Part shown: one piece after another, positions 1 through 7,333 of the stretch | Position numbering within the stretch: the stretch's first letter is position 1 | Layout of the letters: each line of letters starts with the position of its first letter | DNA from: JAVBNU01 sp964617065 | Lineage (GTDB): Bacteria > Cyanobacteriota > Vampirovibrionia > Gastranaerophilales > Gastranaerophilaceae | Direction: 5' to 3' | NCBI GenBank assembly: GCA_964617065.1 | Contig: CAZTVM010000036.1 | Coordinates: forward strand, 1 to 16,456 | Length of the DNA stretch: 16,456 bases | Notes under the pieces: generated by a model | Databases searched by the model: none | What the model was told of the DNA's origin: nothing | What the model saw: only the letters and a program-made list of their open reading frames with translations | Made by a program: the position numbers and the translations under genes

Positions 1-150
1 ATAACTGCCTCAGTTAGCTTCGGCATGCGCCACTACGACATAAGTATTCAATTTTCACAGATAAGTCGGAATGGCATACGTTACGTATACTATCTATAAC
101 TGCCTCAGTTAGCTTCGGCATGCGCCACTACGACATAAGTATTCAATTTT
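1..150. repeat. Pair of identical 55-bp direct repeats (1-55, 96-150)
   Basis: Positions 1-55 and 96-150 are identical base for base, separated by 40 bp (56-95), a 95-bp period. The repeat looks less AT-rich than its surroundings. Each copy can form two small hairpins: AACTG/CAGTT around a 3-base loop (3-15, 98-110) and GGC/GCC around ATGC (22-31, 117-126). The spacer contains a related stretch (GGCATACGTTAC against GGCATGCGCCAC), so it may be a diverged third unit. The array may continue beyond the left edge. It lies just downstream of the nrdJ stop. It is not an obvious RNA gene, and I do not recognise the family. Confidence 0.85.
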
Positions 151-201
151 ACTTTTGCTTTTACAAGAAAAGGCTTAAAATATTTATAGCAAAAAAAACT
201 T

Positions 202-2190
202 TTAGCTGCAACCTGAATATCCACAATTAAGACAAATAAAACAGCCTTCAGCCATTTTAATTGTAGTGCCGCATTCAGGGCATTTTACATCTTTTATAAC
301 AACTTCTTCATCATCGATGGGCGTTGTCACGGCATCGACTTTAGGTTCCTCTTTTTTAGCCTCTAGGTTCATAGGTTGGAATGTCCGAGAGTTGTTTCTA
401 TAGACTGTAAGTCCTTTCAAATTAGCTTTATATCCTAAAATATAGGCTTTTGCAATATCATCAATTGTCGCATTTTCTTCAAAATTAACTGTCTTTGAGA
501 CAGCATTATCTGTGTGAAATTGAAAAGCAGCCTGCATTTTTACGTGCCATTCAGGAGAAATATCATGAGCCGTTGCAAAAATATGTTTTGTTTCTGCGTC
601 GACACCGTTTATATGTGCTACAGAACCATCAACTGAAATTTGTTTCATTAATTCTGCTGAATAAAAACCGTTTAATCTCGCATATTTTTCAAAAATCGGA
701 TTAACTTCCATTAATTCTGTTCCGTCCATGATTTTACGTAAAAATACCAAGCCAAACAGCGGTTCAACACCACCTGAAGCTCCTGCTATCATACTTATAG
801 TTCCTGTCGGGGCGATACAAGTCGTCGTAGCGTTACGTATACCGTATTTCCCTATTTCTTTATCGAGTTCAGCCCATTGTTCGTCTGTGACCATGCCTGC
901 TGATTTGCCACTGTATTTTTGAGTTAAATAATTTTGTCCGTCGTAAATACTGCCATTGTAATTCGCAAATTTGCCTCTTTCTTTTGAAAGTTTTATGGAC
1001 TCAACTTTTGAATGATAGTCGATAAATTCCATAATTTTAGCAGCCAAATCCGTTCCTGCTTGTGAATTATAACCTATACCGAGTTTCATCAATAAGTCTG
1101 CCCAACCCATGACGCCTAAGCCAATTTTACGGTTATTTTCAACCATTTCTGCAATCTGAGGCAGTGGATAATTATTAACAGTAATTACGTTATCTAAAAA
1201 ATGAATAGATGTTTTAGTAACATATTCTAATTTTTCCCAATCTACAGCTAATTCACCTTTCGGATTTTCTTTAATCATTAAACCAAGGTTTATTGAACCT
1301 AAATTACAAGCTTCAAAAGGTAAAAGAGGGACTTCACCACATGGATTTGTGGATTCTATTTCACCAATTTGCGGAGTCGGATTGTCTACATTCATTTTAT
1401 CAATAAAAACAATTCCCGGTTCACCGTTGCGCCATGCGTGCTCTACAATTACATCAAACACTTCTTTGGCATTTAATTTGCCGCATGGTTTTTTCGTGTT
1501 CGGATGAATTAAATCATAATCCCCACCTTTTTCAAGTGCGTCCATAAATTTATCTGTAATTGCTACTGAAATATTGAAATTATGTAATTTGCTTTGGTCG
1601 TATTTGCAATCAATGAACTCTAAAATATCCGGGTGGTCAACTCTTAAAATCCCCATATTTGCACCACGTCTTGTGCCACCTTGCTTTACTGCTTCAGTTG
1701 CTGCATTGAAAACCTCCATAAATGAGACAGGACCTGAGGAAACTCCCATAGTAGAACGTACTACGTCATTTTTTGGTCTTAATCGAGAAAATGAAAATCC
1801 TGTGCCACCGCCACTTTTATGTATCAAAGCCGTGTTTTTTATAGTTTCAAAAATATCTTCTAAAGAATCTTTGACCGGGAGTACAAAACATGCTGACAAC
1901 TGTCCGAGTTCACGACCGGCATTCATCAAAGTCGGGCTATTCGGCATGAAATAAAATTTTGTTATAAATTCATAAAATCTTTGAGTAAGTTCCTCGACTT
2001 CGCTCGCTGATTTTCCGTATTTTTCATCGCCTTTTGCTATTGTCAATGCAACACGATAAAACAAATCATTCGGAGTTTCTACGGGTACACCTGCCGAATC
2101 TCTTTTTAAGTACCTTTTTTCCAGTACCTTCAACGCATTATCCGATAACCCTAACTTTTCTTCTAAGTTCAAACTCACTTTTTCCTCCAT
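202..2190 (-). CDS. nrdJ: Adenosylcobalamin-dependent ribonucleotide reductase (class II)
   Basis: This enzyme reduces ribonucleotides to deoxyribonucleotides in the cytoplasm using adenosylcobalamin as radical source, and needs no NrdB partner. The 662-residue product has the class I/II core: redox Cys101 in SACFVLP, a GGGTGFSFS loop (127-135), the NPCGE active-site motif (282-286, thiyl Cys284), the second redox Cys295 in EACNLGSINL, and PTGTIS (461-466). The tail carries paired cysteines (CPEC, CFIC, CGY..C) typical of class II enzymes that use a C-terminal redox or zinc element. No N-terminal ATP-cone is seen, in keeping with the modest length. The ATG at 2188-2190 has only a weak upstream ribosome site. 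A GGAGG beginning inside that start codon lies five bases before an in-frame GTG (2176-2178), so the protein may start at codon 5. It appears to be monocistronic. Confidence 0.96.
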   Translation of the reverse strand: MEEKVSLNLEEKLGLSDNALKVLEKRYLKRDSAGVPVETPNDLFYRVALTIAKGDEKYGKSASEVEELTQRFYEFITKFYFMPNSPTLMNAGRELGQLSACFVLPVKDSLEDIFETIKNTALIHKSGGGTGFSFSRLRPKNDVVRSTMGVSSGPVSFMEVFNAATEAVKQGGTRRGANMGILRVDHPDILEFIDCKYDQSKLHNFNISVAITDKFMDALEKGGDYDLIHPNTKKPCGKLNAKEVFDVIVEHAWRNGEPGIVFIDKMNVDNPTPQIGEIESTNPCGEVPLLPFEACNLGSINLGLMIKENPKGELAVDWEKLEYVTKTSIHFLDNVITVNNYPLPQIAEMVENNRKIGLGVMGWADLLMKLGIGYNSQAGTDLAAKIMEFIDYHSKVESIKLSKERGKFANYNGSIYDGQNYLTQKYSGKSAGMVTDEQWAELDKEIGKYGIRNATTTCIAPTGTISMIAGASGGVEPLFGLVFLRKIMDGTELMEVNPIFEKYARLNGFYSAELMKQISVDGSVAHINGVDAETKHIFATAHDISPEWHVKMQAAFQFHTDNAVSKTVNFEENATIDDIAKAYILGYKANLKGLTVYRNNSRTFQPMNLEAKKEEPKVDAVTTPIDDEEVVIKDVKCPECGTTIKMAEGCFICLNCGYSGCS

Positions 2191-2275
2191 AGTCTCGCTT
2201 TATTTGTTAATTAAATAAAAGTAGTACACCTAAATCACACTTACGCCAAACGATGTGTTAAATTCACAATTTAGC

Positions 2276-2289
2276 AGAACCAGTGTTCT
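2276..2289. promoter_or_regulatory. GAAC-N4-GTTC palindrome, LexA/SOS-box-like operator
   Basis: AGAACCAGTGTTCT is a perfect inverted repeat (5-bp arms, 4-bp centre) directly after the nrdJ -10 hexamers, where the transcription start should fall. GAAC-N4-GTTC is the half-site arrangement known for LexA/DinR of Gram-positive bacteria, and cyanobacterial LexA sites are related. A repressor bound here would block nrdJ initiation. The palindrome is seen directly; its recognition by LexA is inference. It could also form a short hairpin in the leader. Confidence 0.4.
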
Positions 2290-2321
2290 ATTATATTATA
2301 CTAAAACAGCCATATTGAAAA
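2290..2321 (-). promoter_or_regulatory. Probable nrdJ promoter
   Basis: Read on the minus strand, two overlapping perfect TATAAT hexamers occur at 2300-2295 and 2295-2290. A weak -35 candidate, TTTTCA, is at 2321-2316. Spacing is 15 bp to the first -10 and 20 bp to the second, neither ideal, so the -35 assignment is uncertain. The -10 region is convincing, and it predicts a leader of roughly 95-100 nt before nrdJ. Confidence 0.5.
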
Positions 2322-2328
2322 GTTTTAT

Positions 2329-2381
2329 ATTGTAACAAATATATGTGAAAAAATTTGACATATTTTTTAAAAAGTTACAAT
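2329..2381. repeat. Widely spaced 8-bp inverted repeat upstream of nrdJ
   Basis: ATTGTAAC (2329-2336) and GTTACAAT (2374-2381) are exact reverse complements 37 bp apart, in the nrdJ-glyS spacer just upstream of the nrdJ promoter. They could be paired binding sites or the arms of a long loop. The same GTTACAA core recurs near 11250 and 11500. No function can be assigned. Confidence 0.35.
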
Positions 2382-2420
2382 AAACACAAATTTTGTATCA
2401 TTGGCATGTTAATTATTTTT

Positions 2421-4454
2421 TTAAATTAAAGTTAACTTACTAAAATCTGCCAATTTAACAAATTTTGATTTCAAATTAAGCAACAAATTAATTCGATTTT
2501 CCTTCACCGCTTCATCTTTGTCCATTACTAGAACATTGTCAAAAAAGTCAGTAATAGCAGGAACTATAGCGATTAATTTTTTTACTAGTTCGATATAGCT
2601 CAAATTATCAGAAATATTTTTCATTTCATTGTAAAGATTTTTTTCATATTCATTTGTAAGTAAACATTCCTTAACAATTTGATTTTCAAATTGAGCCTCT
2701 TTTAAAATTCGTAAAATTCTGTTTGCGCCTTCGTTCAACAAAGAAAAATCTTTTTCCGCTTTCAATTTATTCAAAACGTCCACTCGGCTTATAAAATCTT
2801 TTAAGTCGGTCAAGACATCTCTACCTGAAATGCAAGCTAACAAAACATCTTGTGAATATTTATCTGCGTAATAAATAGCTAATCTTTGTTCAAAAAATTC
2901 AACGACAGAATTTTTTAAAGCTACTTTATCGTCAATATTTACAGGTAAAAGTTCAATAGATTTTTTTATCAACTCAATCAAATCAATGTCTAAATTTTTA
3001 GTAATAACGGTTTTTAGTATGCCAAGAACATTTCTGCGAACGCCTAAAGGGTCTTGAGAGCCTGTTGGTTTCCTGCCGTCAGCAAAAACAGCTACTATTG
3101 TGTCAATTTTATCAGCGATTGATACGATTTGACCTTCAATGCTTTCAGCAAGCTCAGAAGTAGCATTTAGGGGGAAATAATGTTCTTTTATTCCGTTGGC
3201 GACTATTTCATTTTCTTTTGCATATTTTGCATAGTCACAACCGATAAAACCTTGTAATTCTGTAAATTCGAACACTAGAGAAGTAGCTAAATCAGCTTTG
3301 CATAATAATGCTGTGCGTTCGATATTTTTCTTTTCGGTAACTTGCAATTTATCAGCGATAAAGTTAGATAATTTTATAATTCGTTGAGTTTTGTCGTACA
3401 TTGACCCCATACCTTTTTGGAAAGTAATTCCTTGTAAGTCCTCAACATAATCTACGAGTGGTTTTTTTGTGTCTTCATTGAAAAAGAAAATAGCATCATC
3501 TAAACGTGCTTTTATCACACGTTCATTTCCGGCTTTTATATTATCAAACGCAGTTCCTACATAATTTGCCATTGTTATAAAGTTATTCAAAAGTTTACCG
3601 TTTTTATAAATAGGGAAATATCTTTGGTGAACAGCCATCACTGTTACGACAACTTTTTCCGGCACATTCAAATATTTTTCATCAAATTCACATAAAATAG
3701 GCACCGGCCACTCGGTTAAATAAGTAACTTCATCGAGCAAATCTTCATCTAAAACTACATCAGCAGAAATTTCCTCAGCTTTTTTTGTGGCTAATTCAAC
3801 AATTAAATCTTTACGCTTTTCAGAGTCAACAATAACATTCGCTGCATATAAATCTTGTTCGTAAGTATCAGCATTCTTAATTTCGACATTATCAGAGGTG
3901 AAACGATGTCCACGAGAATATTTTGAAGATTTCACACCGGCGATTTCAACAGGCAATTCCTCATTATTCCAAAGTGAAACGATCCAGCGTATAGGACGTT
4001 GAAATTTTATCTCTAAATCAGCCCATCTCATAAAATACGGACCTTGCATGCCCAAAATTACATTTGGGATATTTGTTTGCAAAATCTCAGATGTTGATTT
4101 ACCTTTTTGCTCTATATTAGCCCAAATATAGTTGTCTTTTACAATTAAATCAGTGGGTTCAATTCCATTTTTTTTTGCAAAACCAATAGCAGCTTTAGTA
4201 AAATTTTTGTCAGAATCAAGAGCAATAGTCGCAATAGGACCTTTGACAATTTTTGCTATGTCGGGTTGCTTTTCTTGTAAGCCTTCTATTATAATGCAAA
4301 GTCTGCGAGGTGTCGCATAAGCTTTGACTTTATCAAATGTTATTTCATTTGCTTTTAACATCTTTTCAAAAGCTAAAGGTAATTGCTTTTGAGCTTGTGG
4401 AATAAACCTGTATGGTAGTTCTTCTGTTCCTATTTCCAATAAATATTTGTTCAT
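2421..4454 (-). CDS. glyS: Glycyl-tRNA synthetase beta subunit
   Basis: This is the beta subunit of the bacterial alpha2beta2 glycyl-tRNA synthetase, which charges tRNA-Gly together with GlyQ and carries the tRNA-binding regions. Recognisable blocks are the N-terminal YLLEIGTEELP, ATPRRL, RPIRWIVSLW, TEWPVPILCEFD, VMAVHQRYFP and GSQDPLGVRRN, the last characteristic of the HD-like/C-terminal part. The length, about 677 residues, is normal for the family. I chose the ATG at 4452-4454. The frame is open back to a GTG at 4479-4481, but that would add nine lysine/asparagine-rich residues before the conserved start and would lie at about the predicted transcription start. Only a weak AGAG ribosome site precedes the ATG. 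glyQ is absent from the window: the upstream neighbour is divergent and the downstream one is nrdJ. Unlinked glyQ and glyS also occur in Cyanobacteria. Confidence 0.96.
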   Translation of the reverse strand: MNKYLLEIGTEELPYRFIPQAQKQLPLAFEKMLKANEITFDKVKAYATPRRLCIIIEGLQEKQPDIAKIVKGPIATIALDSDKNFTKAAIGFAKKNGIEPTDLIVKDNYIWANIEQKGKSTSEILQTNIPNVILGMQGPYFMRWADLEIKFQRPIRWIVSLWNNEELPVEIAGVKSSKYSRGHRFTSDNVEIKNADTYEQDLYAANVIVDSEKRKDLIVELATKKAEEISADVVLDEDLLDEVTYLTEWPVPILCEFDEKYLNVPEKVVVTVMAVHQRYFPIYKNGKLLNNFITMANYVGTAFDNIKAGNERVIKARLDDAIFFFNEDTKKPLVDYVEDLQGITFQKGMGSMYDKTQRIIKLSNFIADKLQVTEKKNIERTALLCKADLATSLVFEFTELQGFIGCDYAKYAKENEIVANGIKEHYFPLNATSELAESIEGQIVSIADKIDTIVAVFADGRKPTGSQDPLGVRRNVLGILKTVITKNLDIDLIELIKKSIELLPVNIDDKVALKNSVVEFFEQRLAIYYADKYSQDVLLACISGRDVLTDLKDFISRVDVLNKLKAEKDFSLLNEGANRILRILKEAQFENQIVKECLLTNEYEKNLYNEMKNISDNLSYIELVKKLIAIVPAITDFFDNVLVMDKDEAVKENRINLLLNLKSKFVKLADFSKLTLI

Positions 4455-4488
4455 GTTTTTCTCTTTGTTTTTTTTGTTCACAACTTAA

Positions 4489-4518
4489 ATTATAGTTGAA
4501 AAAAAATTAATTGTACAA
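4489..4518 (-). promoter_or_regulatory. glyS promoter
   Basis: On the minus strand, TTGTAC (4518-4513), an 18-bp spacer and TATAAT (4494-4489) form a near-consensus sigma70 promoter. Initiation near 4482 would give a leader of about 28 nt to the ATG at 4454. The -35 is shared with the divergent promoter through the palindrome TTGTACAA (4511-4518). Confidence 0.75.
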
Positions 4519-4539
4519 GTCGATGTTTTCATATATAAT
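4511..4539 (+). promoter_or_regulatory. Promoter of the OmpH-like/phosphorylase/WYL operon
   Basis: TTGTAC (4511-4516), a 17-bp spacer and TATAAT (4534-4539) form a near-ideal sigma70 promoter. It faces away from the glyS promoter and uses the same TTGTACAA palindrome as its -35. It drives the gene at 4587, whose ribosome site AGGGGA lies about 6 nt before the ATG. Confidence 0.78.
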
Positions 4540-4586
4540 TATAATGCGTAGGAATATAAATACAAGTTTATAAAAGGGGAACGAGA

Positions 4587-5048
4587 ATGAAAAAAATAAA
4601 ATTAGCTGTTTTAGCTTTATCTGCGATGATTATCTTTTCAGCTACAGCTCAAGCTGCTGTTGGTGTAATAGATTTTAAAAAAGTAGGTGCTTCTTATAAT
4701 TACGCTAAAGTCGCTTATAAAGATTTAGACAACAAATCATTAGAATTGCAACAATTTATGATTGAAAAAGAGAAACAATATAAAGCTATAGAATCTCCAA
4801 TAGCCAGAAAAAATTTCGAAGAAAAAACTCAAAAAGAATTTGCGCTAAAACGAGAAGCTTACGAAAAAATGCTTATTGCTAAAGATGAAGAAATATACAA
4901 CAAAATTATTGCAGCTACTAAAGCTGTTTCGAATACAAAACGACTGGACATGGTTCTTGACCAAAATGCTGTATTTGTAGGCGGAATAGATATTTCAGCT
5001 GATGTTATCAAATACTTAAACGGTGGCAGCACGACTACAGCTCCTTAA
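4587..5048 (+). CDS. OmpH/Skp-family periplasmic chaperone-like protein
   Basis: Members of this family are periplasmic holdase chaperones that bind unfolded outer-membrane proteins on their way to the Bam machinery. The 153-residue precursor has a signal peptide (KKIK, hydrophobic core, probable cleavage after ATAQA at about residue 23). A short VGVIDFKKV strand follows, then a charged, lysine/glutamate-rich helical stretch (about 45-112) of the kind that forms Skp tentacles. The C-terminal block LDMVLDQNAVFVGG..DIS..VIKYLN (120-145) matches the usual OmpH ending. A strong promoter and an AGGGGA ribosome site precede it. The next gene begins 27 bp downstream with no convincing terminator between. 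It is not beside bamA or lpxD as in many Gram-negatives, so the exact client role is uncertain. Confidence 0.85.
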   Translation: MKKIKLAVLALSAMIIFSATAQAAVGVIDFKKVGASYNYAKVAYKDLDNKSLELQQFMIEKEKQYKAIESPIARKNFEEKTQKEFALKREAYEKMLIAKDEEIYNKIIAATKAVSNTKRLDMVLDQNAVFVGGIDISADVIKYLNGGSTTTAP

Positions 5049-5075
5049 ATCTTCTTTTTTAATTGTGAAAAAATT

Positions 5076-6386
5076 ATGAATATAGTAGAACTTATTGAAA
5101 AAAAGAAACTTGGTAAAGTATATTCCTACGACGATTTGAAATGTATTGTAAACGGATATTGTCGCAGTGAAATTCCTGACTATCAAATGAGCGCTATTTT
5201 AATGGCTATCTATTTTTCCGGCATGAATATTGAAGAAACAACAAATTTAACGGATTTAATAATAAAATCAGGAAAAACACTCGATTTATCAACAATTTCT
5301 GATGAAATGGTTGACAAACATTCGACAGGTGGGGTTGGTGACAAAATAACATTGATATTGCTTGCGCTATTTGCTGCGGCTGGTGTTTATTGTGCAAAAT
5401 TATCAGGACGAGGGCTCGGATACACAGGTGGAACTATAGACAAATTAATGTCTATACCTAATTTTAATTGTGATTTATCATCTGAAAATTTTTATAATAT
5501 TGTTAAAAAAAATTATGTTGCAATATCTGCGCAAAACCCTGAACTAACGCCTGCAGATGGTAAAATTTATGCACTTCGAGATGTAACGTCTACTGTTGAT
5601 GTTATCCCGCTTATTGCGTCTTCTATTATTTCAAAAAAAATTGCGAGTGGTGCTAATCACATTCTTTTAGATGTAAAATGTGGCGAAGGTTCTTTTTCTC
5701 CAACTTTGGCTGACGCTGTAAAATTATCTGAGACAATGGTTGCTGTCGGGAAAAATTTGAATAAAAATATAACTGCAATAATAACTGATATGAATATACC
5801 TCTCGGACGAGCTGTTGGCAATGCACTTGAAGTGATTGAAGTTATTGAGTTTCTCAAAGGGAATACAGTTGATGATTTAGAGGCATTATCCTACGAGTTT
5901 GCAGCTACTGCTTTAATTCAGATGAACCGATACGAAAATAAAAGTGAAGCAATAACATATTTAAAAGAACTTGTTTTTTCAGGTAAAGCACTTCTAGCTT
6001 TTAAAAATATTATTGAAAATCAAAATGGTGACAGCAGAATTATAGATGACTACAATTTATTGCCGCAGGCAATGATGCAATATGAAGTAAAATCACAGTC
6101 TGATGGCTTTGTTGCTAATATTTCGGCTTTAAAAATTGCAAAAGCCTCAAAACTTTTTGGCGCAGGAAGAACAAAAAAAGGAGACTCGATAGATTATTCT
6201 GTAGGTATATATTTAAACAAAAAATATGGTGAAAAAGTCTGCGCAGGTGAAACATTGGCTACATTATATTACAATAGTGAAATAAATTTTGAAATAGCTA
6301 AAGAATTAGTAGAGCAAGCTTATGAATTATCACAAACTATGCCTTTAAAACAAAACATGATTTACAAAATAATTAAAAATAATTAA
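5076..6386 (+). CDS. Pyrimidine-nucleoside (thymidine) phosphorylase
   Basis: The enzyme cleaves pyrimidine nucleosides with phosphate to the free base and (deoxy)ribose-1-phosphate, a cytoplasmic salvage step. At 436 residues it is the usual length for the DeoA/Pdp family. It shows an N-terminal helical domain, the phosphate-binding DKHSTGGVGDK (80-90), SGRGLGYTGGTIDKL (110-124), and RDVTSTVD..PLIASSIISKKIA (168-190). Arg168, Ser183 and Lys187 correspond to the known pyrimidine-binding residues. LDVKCGEGSF (198-207) follows, and there is a C-terminal alpha/beta domain. I cannot separate thymidine phosphorylase from the broader pyrimidine-nucleoside phosphorylase by eye. No clear Shine-Dalgarno precedes the ATG. 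The next gene starts 5 bp after its stop, so it is probably cotranscribed with the WYL regulators. Confidence 0.93.
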   Translation: MNIVELIEKKKLGKVYSYDDLKCIVNGYCRSEIPDYQMSAILMAIYFSGMNIEETTNLTDLIIKSGKTLDLSTISDEMVDKHSTGGVGDKITLILLALFAAAGVYCAKLSGRGLGYTGGTIDKLMSIPNFNCDLSSENFYNIVKKNYVAISAQNPELTPADGKIYALRDVTSTVDVIPLIASSIISKKIASGANHILLDVKCGEGSFSPTLADAVKLSETMVAVGKNLNKNITAIITDMNIPLGRAVGNALEVIEVIEFLKGNTVDDLEALSYEFAATALIQMNRYENKSEAITYLKELVFSGKALLAFKNIIENQNGDSRIIDDYNLLPQAMMQYEVKSQSDGFVANISALKIAKASKLFGAGRTKKGDSIDYSVGIYLNKKYGEKVCAGETLATLYYNSEINFEIAKELVEQAYELSQTMPLKQNMIYKIIKNN

Positions 6387-6391
6387 AAAAT

Positions 6392-7333
6392 ATGCAAACA
6401 AAAACACAGACCACAAAAAATATTAGTAAAACCGCATATCGTGCGATACTTTTGCTTAAAAATTTAATAATTACTGATTTATGTAAGTCTGAAATTATTG
6501 ATATATTTAGGAAAGACCCAATTTTAAATACAAATATTTCGAGTGATACTATAATGCTCACAATAAATATTCTACGCAAAATCGGTTGTGAAATACCCAA
6601 ACCTAACGCAAAAAATAATTACAAGTATCACCTTGTTTCACACCCCTTTGGAATGAAATTGGAACAAAAATTTATAAATGCTCTGAACATGGTTAGAAAA
6701 AATATTTTTGAAAAAAATGACATAGAACTTATTTTTAAAATTAATTCATTATATTCGAAATTTGAGCGTTACACAAACTGTGGAAATCAAAAACTACAAA
6801 AAGGCAATCCTATAAACAAAGTTGATGACGATATTTTTTTAAAATTGTACGATTGTGCACAAAACAAAAATATAATTAATTTTTTATATAGTTCACAACG
6901 TTTAGGTGCGAGAACTGTCGTTTTGCATACTGATAAATTATCTTACGAAAATGGGCATTTATACATTTGGGGGCTAAACGAAGAAACTGAAAAATATGAA
7001 TATTTTAGAGCGGAAAGAATAATAAAAATAATCAAAGAAATTTCTGCCAAAAAAAACAAATTAAATACAAAAACAATAACCGCAAAATATATTTTGAACG
7101 ACGAAAGTGTTGTGTATTTTAAAAATAAACTGTTAAAACTGACAAATTTAGACATTAGAATAACAAAAGAAGACGATAATTGCTTAGAAGTAGAAGAAAT
7201 TGTCAGAAATGAATTTAATTTTATTCAAAAAATATTATCTTTCGGTGAGGATGTCGAATTACTTGCACCGCAAAGCCTTAAAAATACTTTAATTGAAAAG
7301 CTTAAAAAAATACGAGGTTATTATGACGAGTGA
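6392..7333 (+). CDS. WYL-domain transcriptional regulator, first of a tandem pair
   Basis: WYL regulators combine an N-terminal DNA-binding winged helix, a WYL sensor domain of Sm-like fold and a C-terminal WCX extension. In this 313-residue protein, residues about 10-80 look like the winged helix. The WYL core is recognisable at about 185-212: GHLYIWGLNEETEKYEYF then RAERI, where YIW replaces the canonical WYL and FRAERI matches the usual FRldRI. The WCX region (about 225-308) includes VRNEF, ILSFGEDVELLAPQSL and a final YY. The gene follows the phosphorylase by 5 bp and overlaps the next gene by 11 bp, so it belongs to that operon. It is very rich in lysine, asparagine and isoleucine, consistent with its AT-rich codons. 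The ligand and targets are unknown. Confidence 0.78.
   Translation: MQTKTQTTKNISKTAYRAILLLKNLIITDLCKSEIIDIFRKDPILNTNISSDTIMLTINILRKIGCEIPKPNAKNNYKYHLVSHPFGMKLEQKFINALNMVRKNIFEKNDIELIFKINSLYSKFERYTNCGNQKLQKGNPINKVDDDIFLKLYDCAQNKNIINFLYSSQRLGARTVVLHTDKLSYENGHLYIWGLNEETEKYEYFRAERIIKIIKEISAKKNKLNTKTITAKYILNDESVVYFKNKLLKLTNLDIRITKEDDNCLEVEEIVRNEFNFIQKILSFGEDVELLAPQSLKNTLIEKLKKIRGYYDE

Noticed and set aside
1..150. CRISPR array
   Set aside because: Only two complete repeats, 55 bp long, with a spacer that itself resembles the repeat and no cas genes. This does not fit a CRISPR array.
151..201. Terminator for nrdJ at the GCTTTT/AAAAGGC hairpin
   Set aside because: The stem has a bulge and no T-run follows on the minus strand, so it is not a convincing Rho-independent terminator.
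2191..2289. Cobalamin riboswitch in the nrdJ leader
   Set aside because: A B12 enzyme makes this worth looking for, but no B12-box-like conserved core is visible and the leader (about 100 nt) is short for that class.
4455..4481. Upstream GTG start for glyS
   Set aside because: It adds nine low-complexity residues before the conserved N-terminus, has no ribosome site and lies at about the predicted transcription start.
7293..7322. TTG start for the second WYL gene
   Set aside because: The ATG at 7323 has a GAGGT ribosome site and a compact overlap; the TTG lies inside the upstream gene with no supporting signal.
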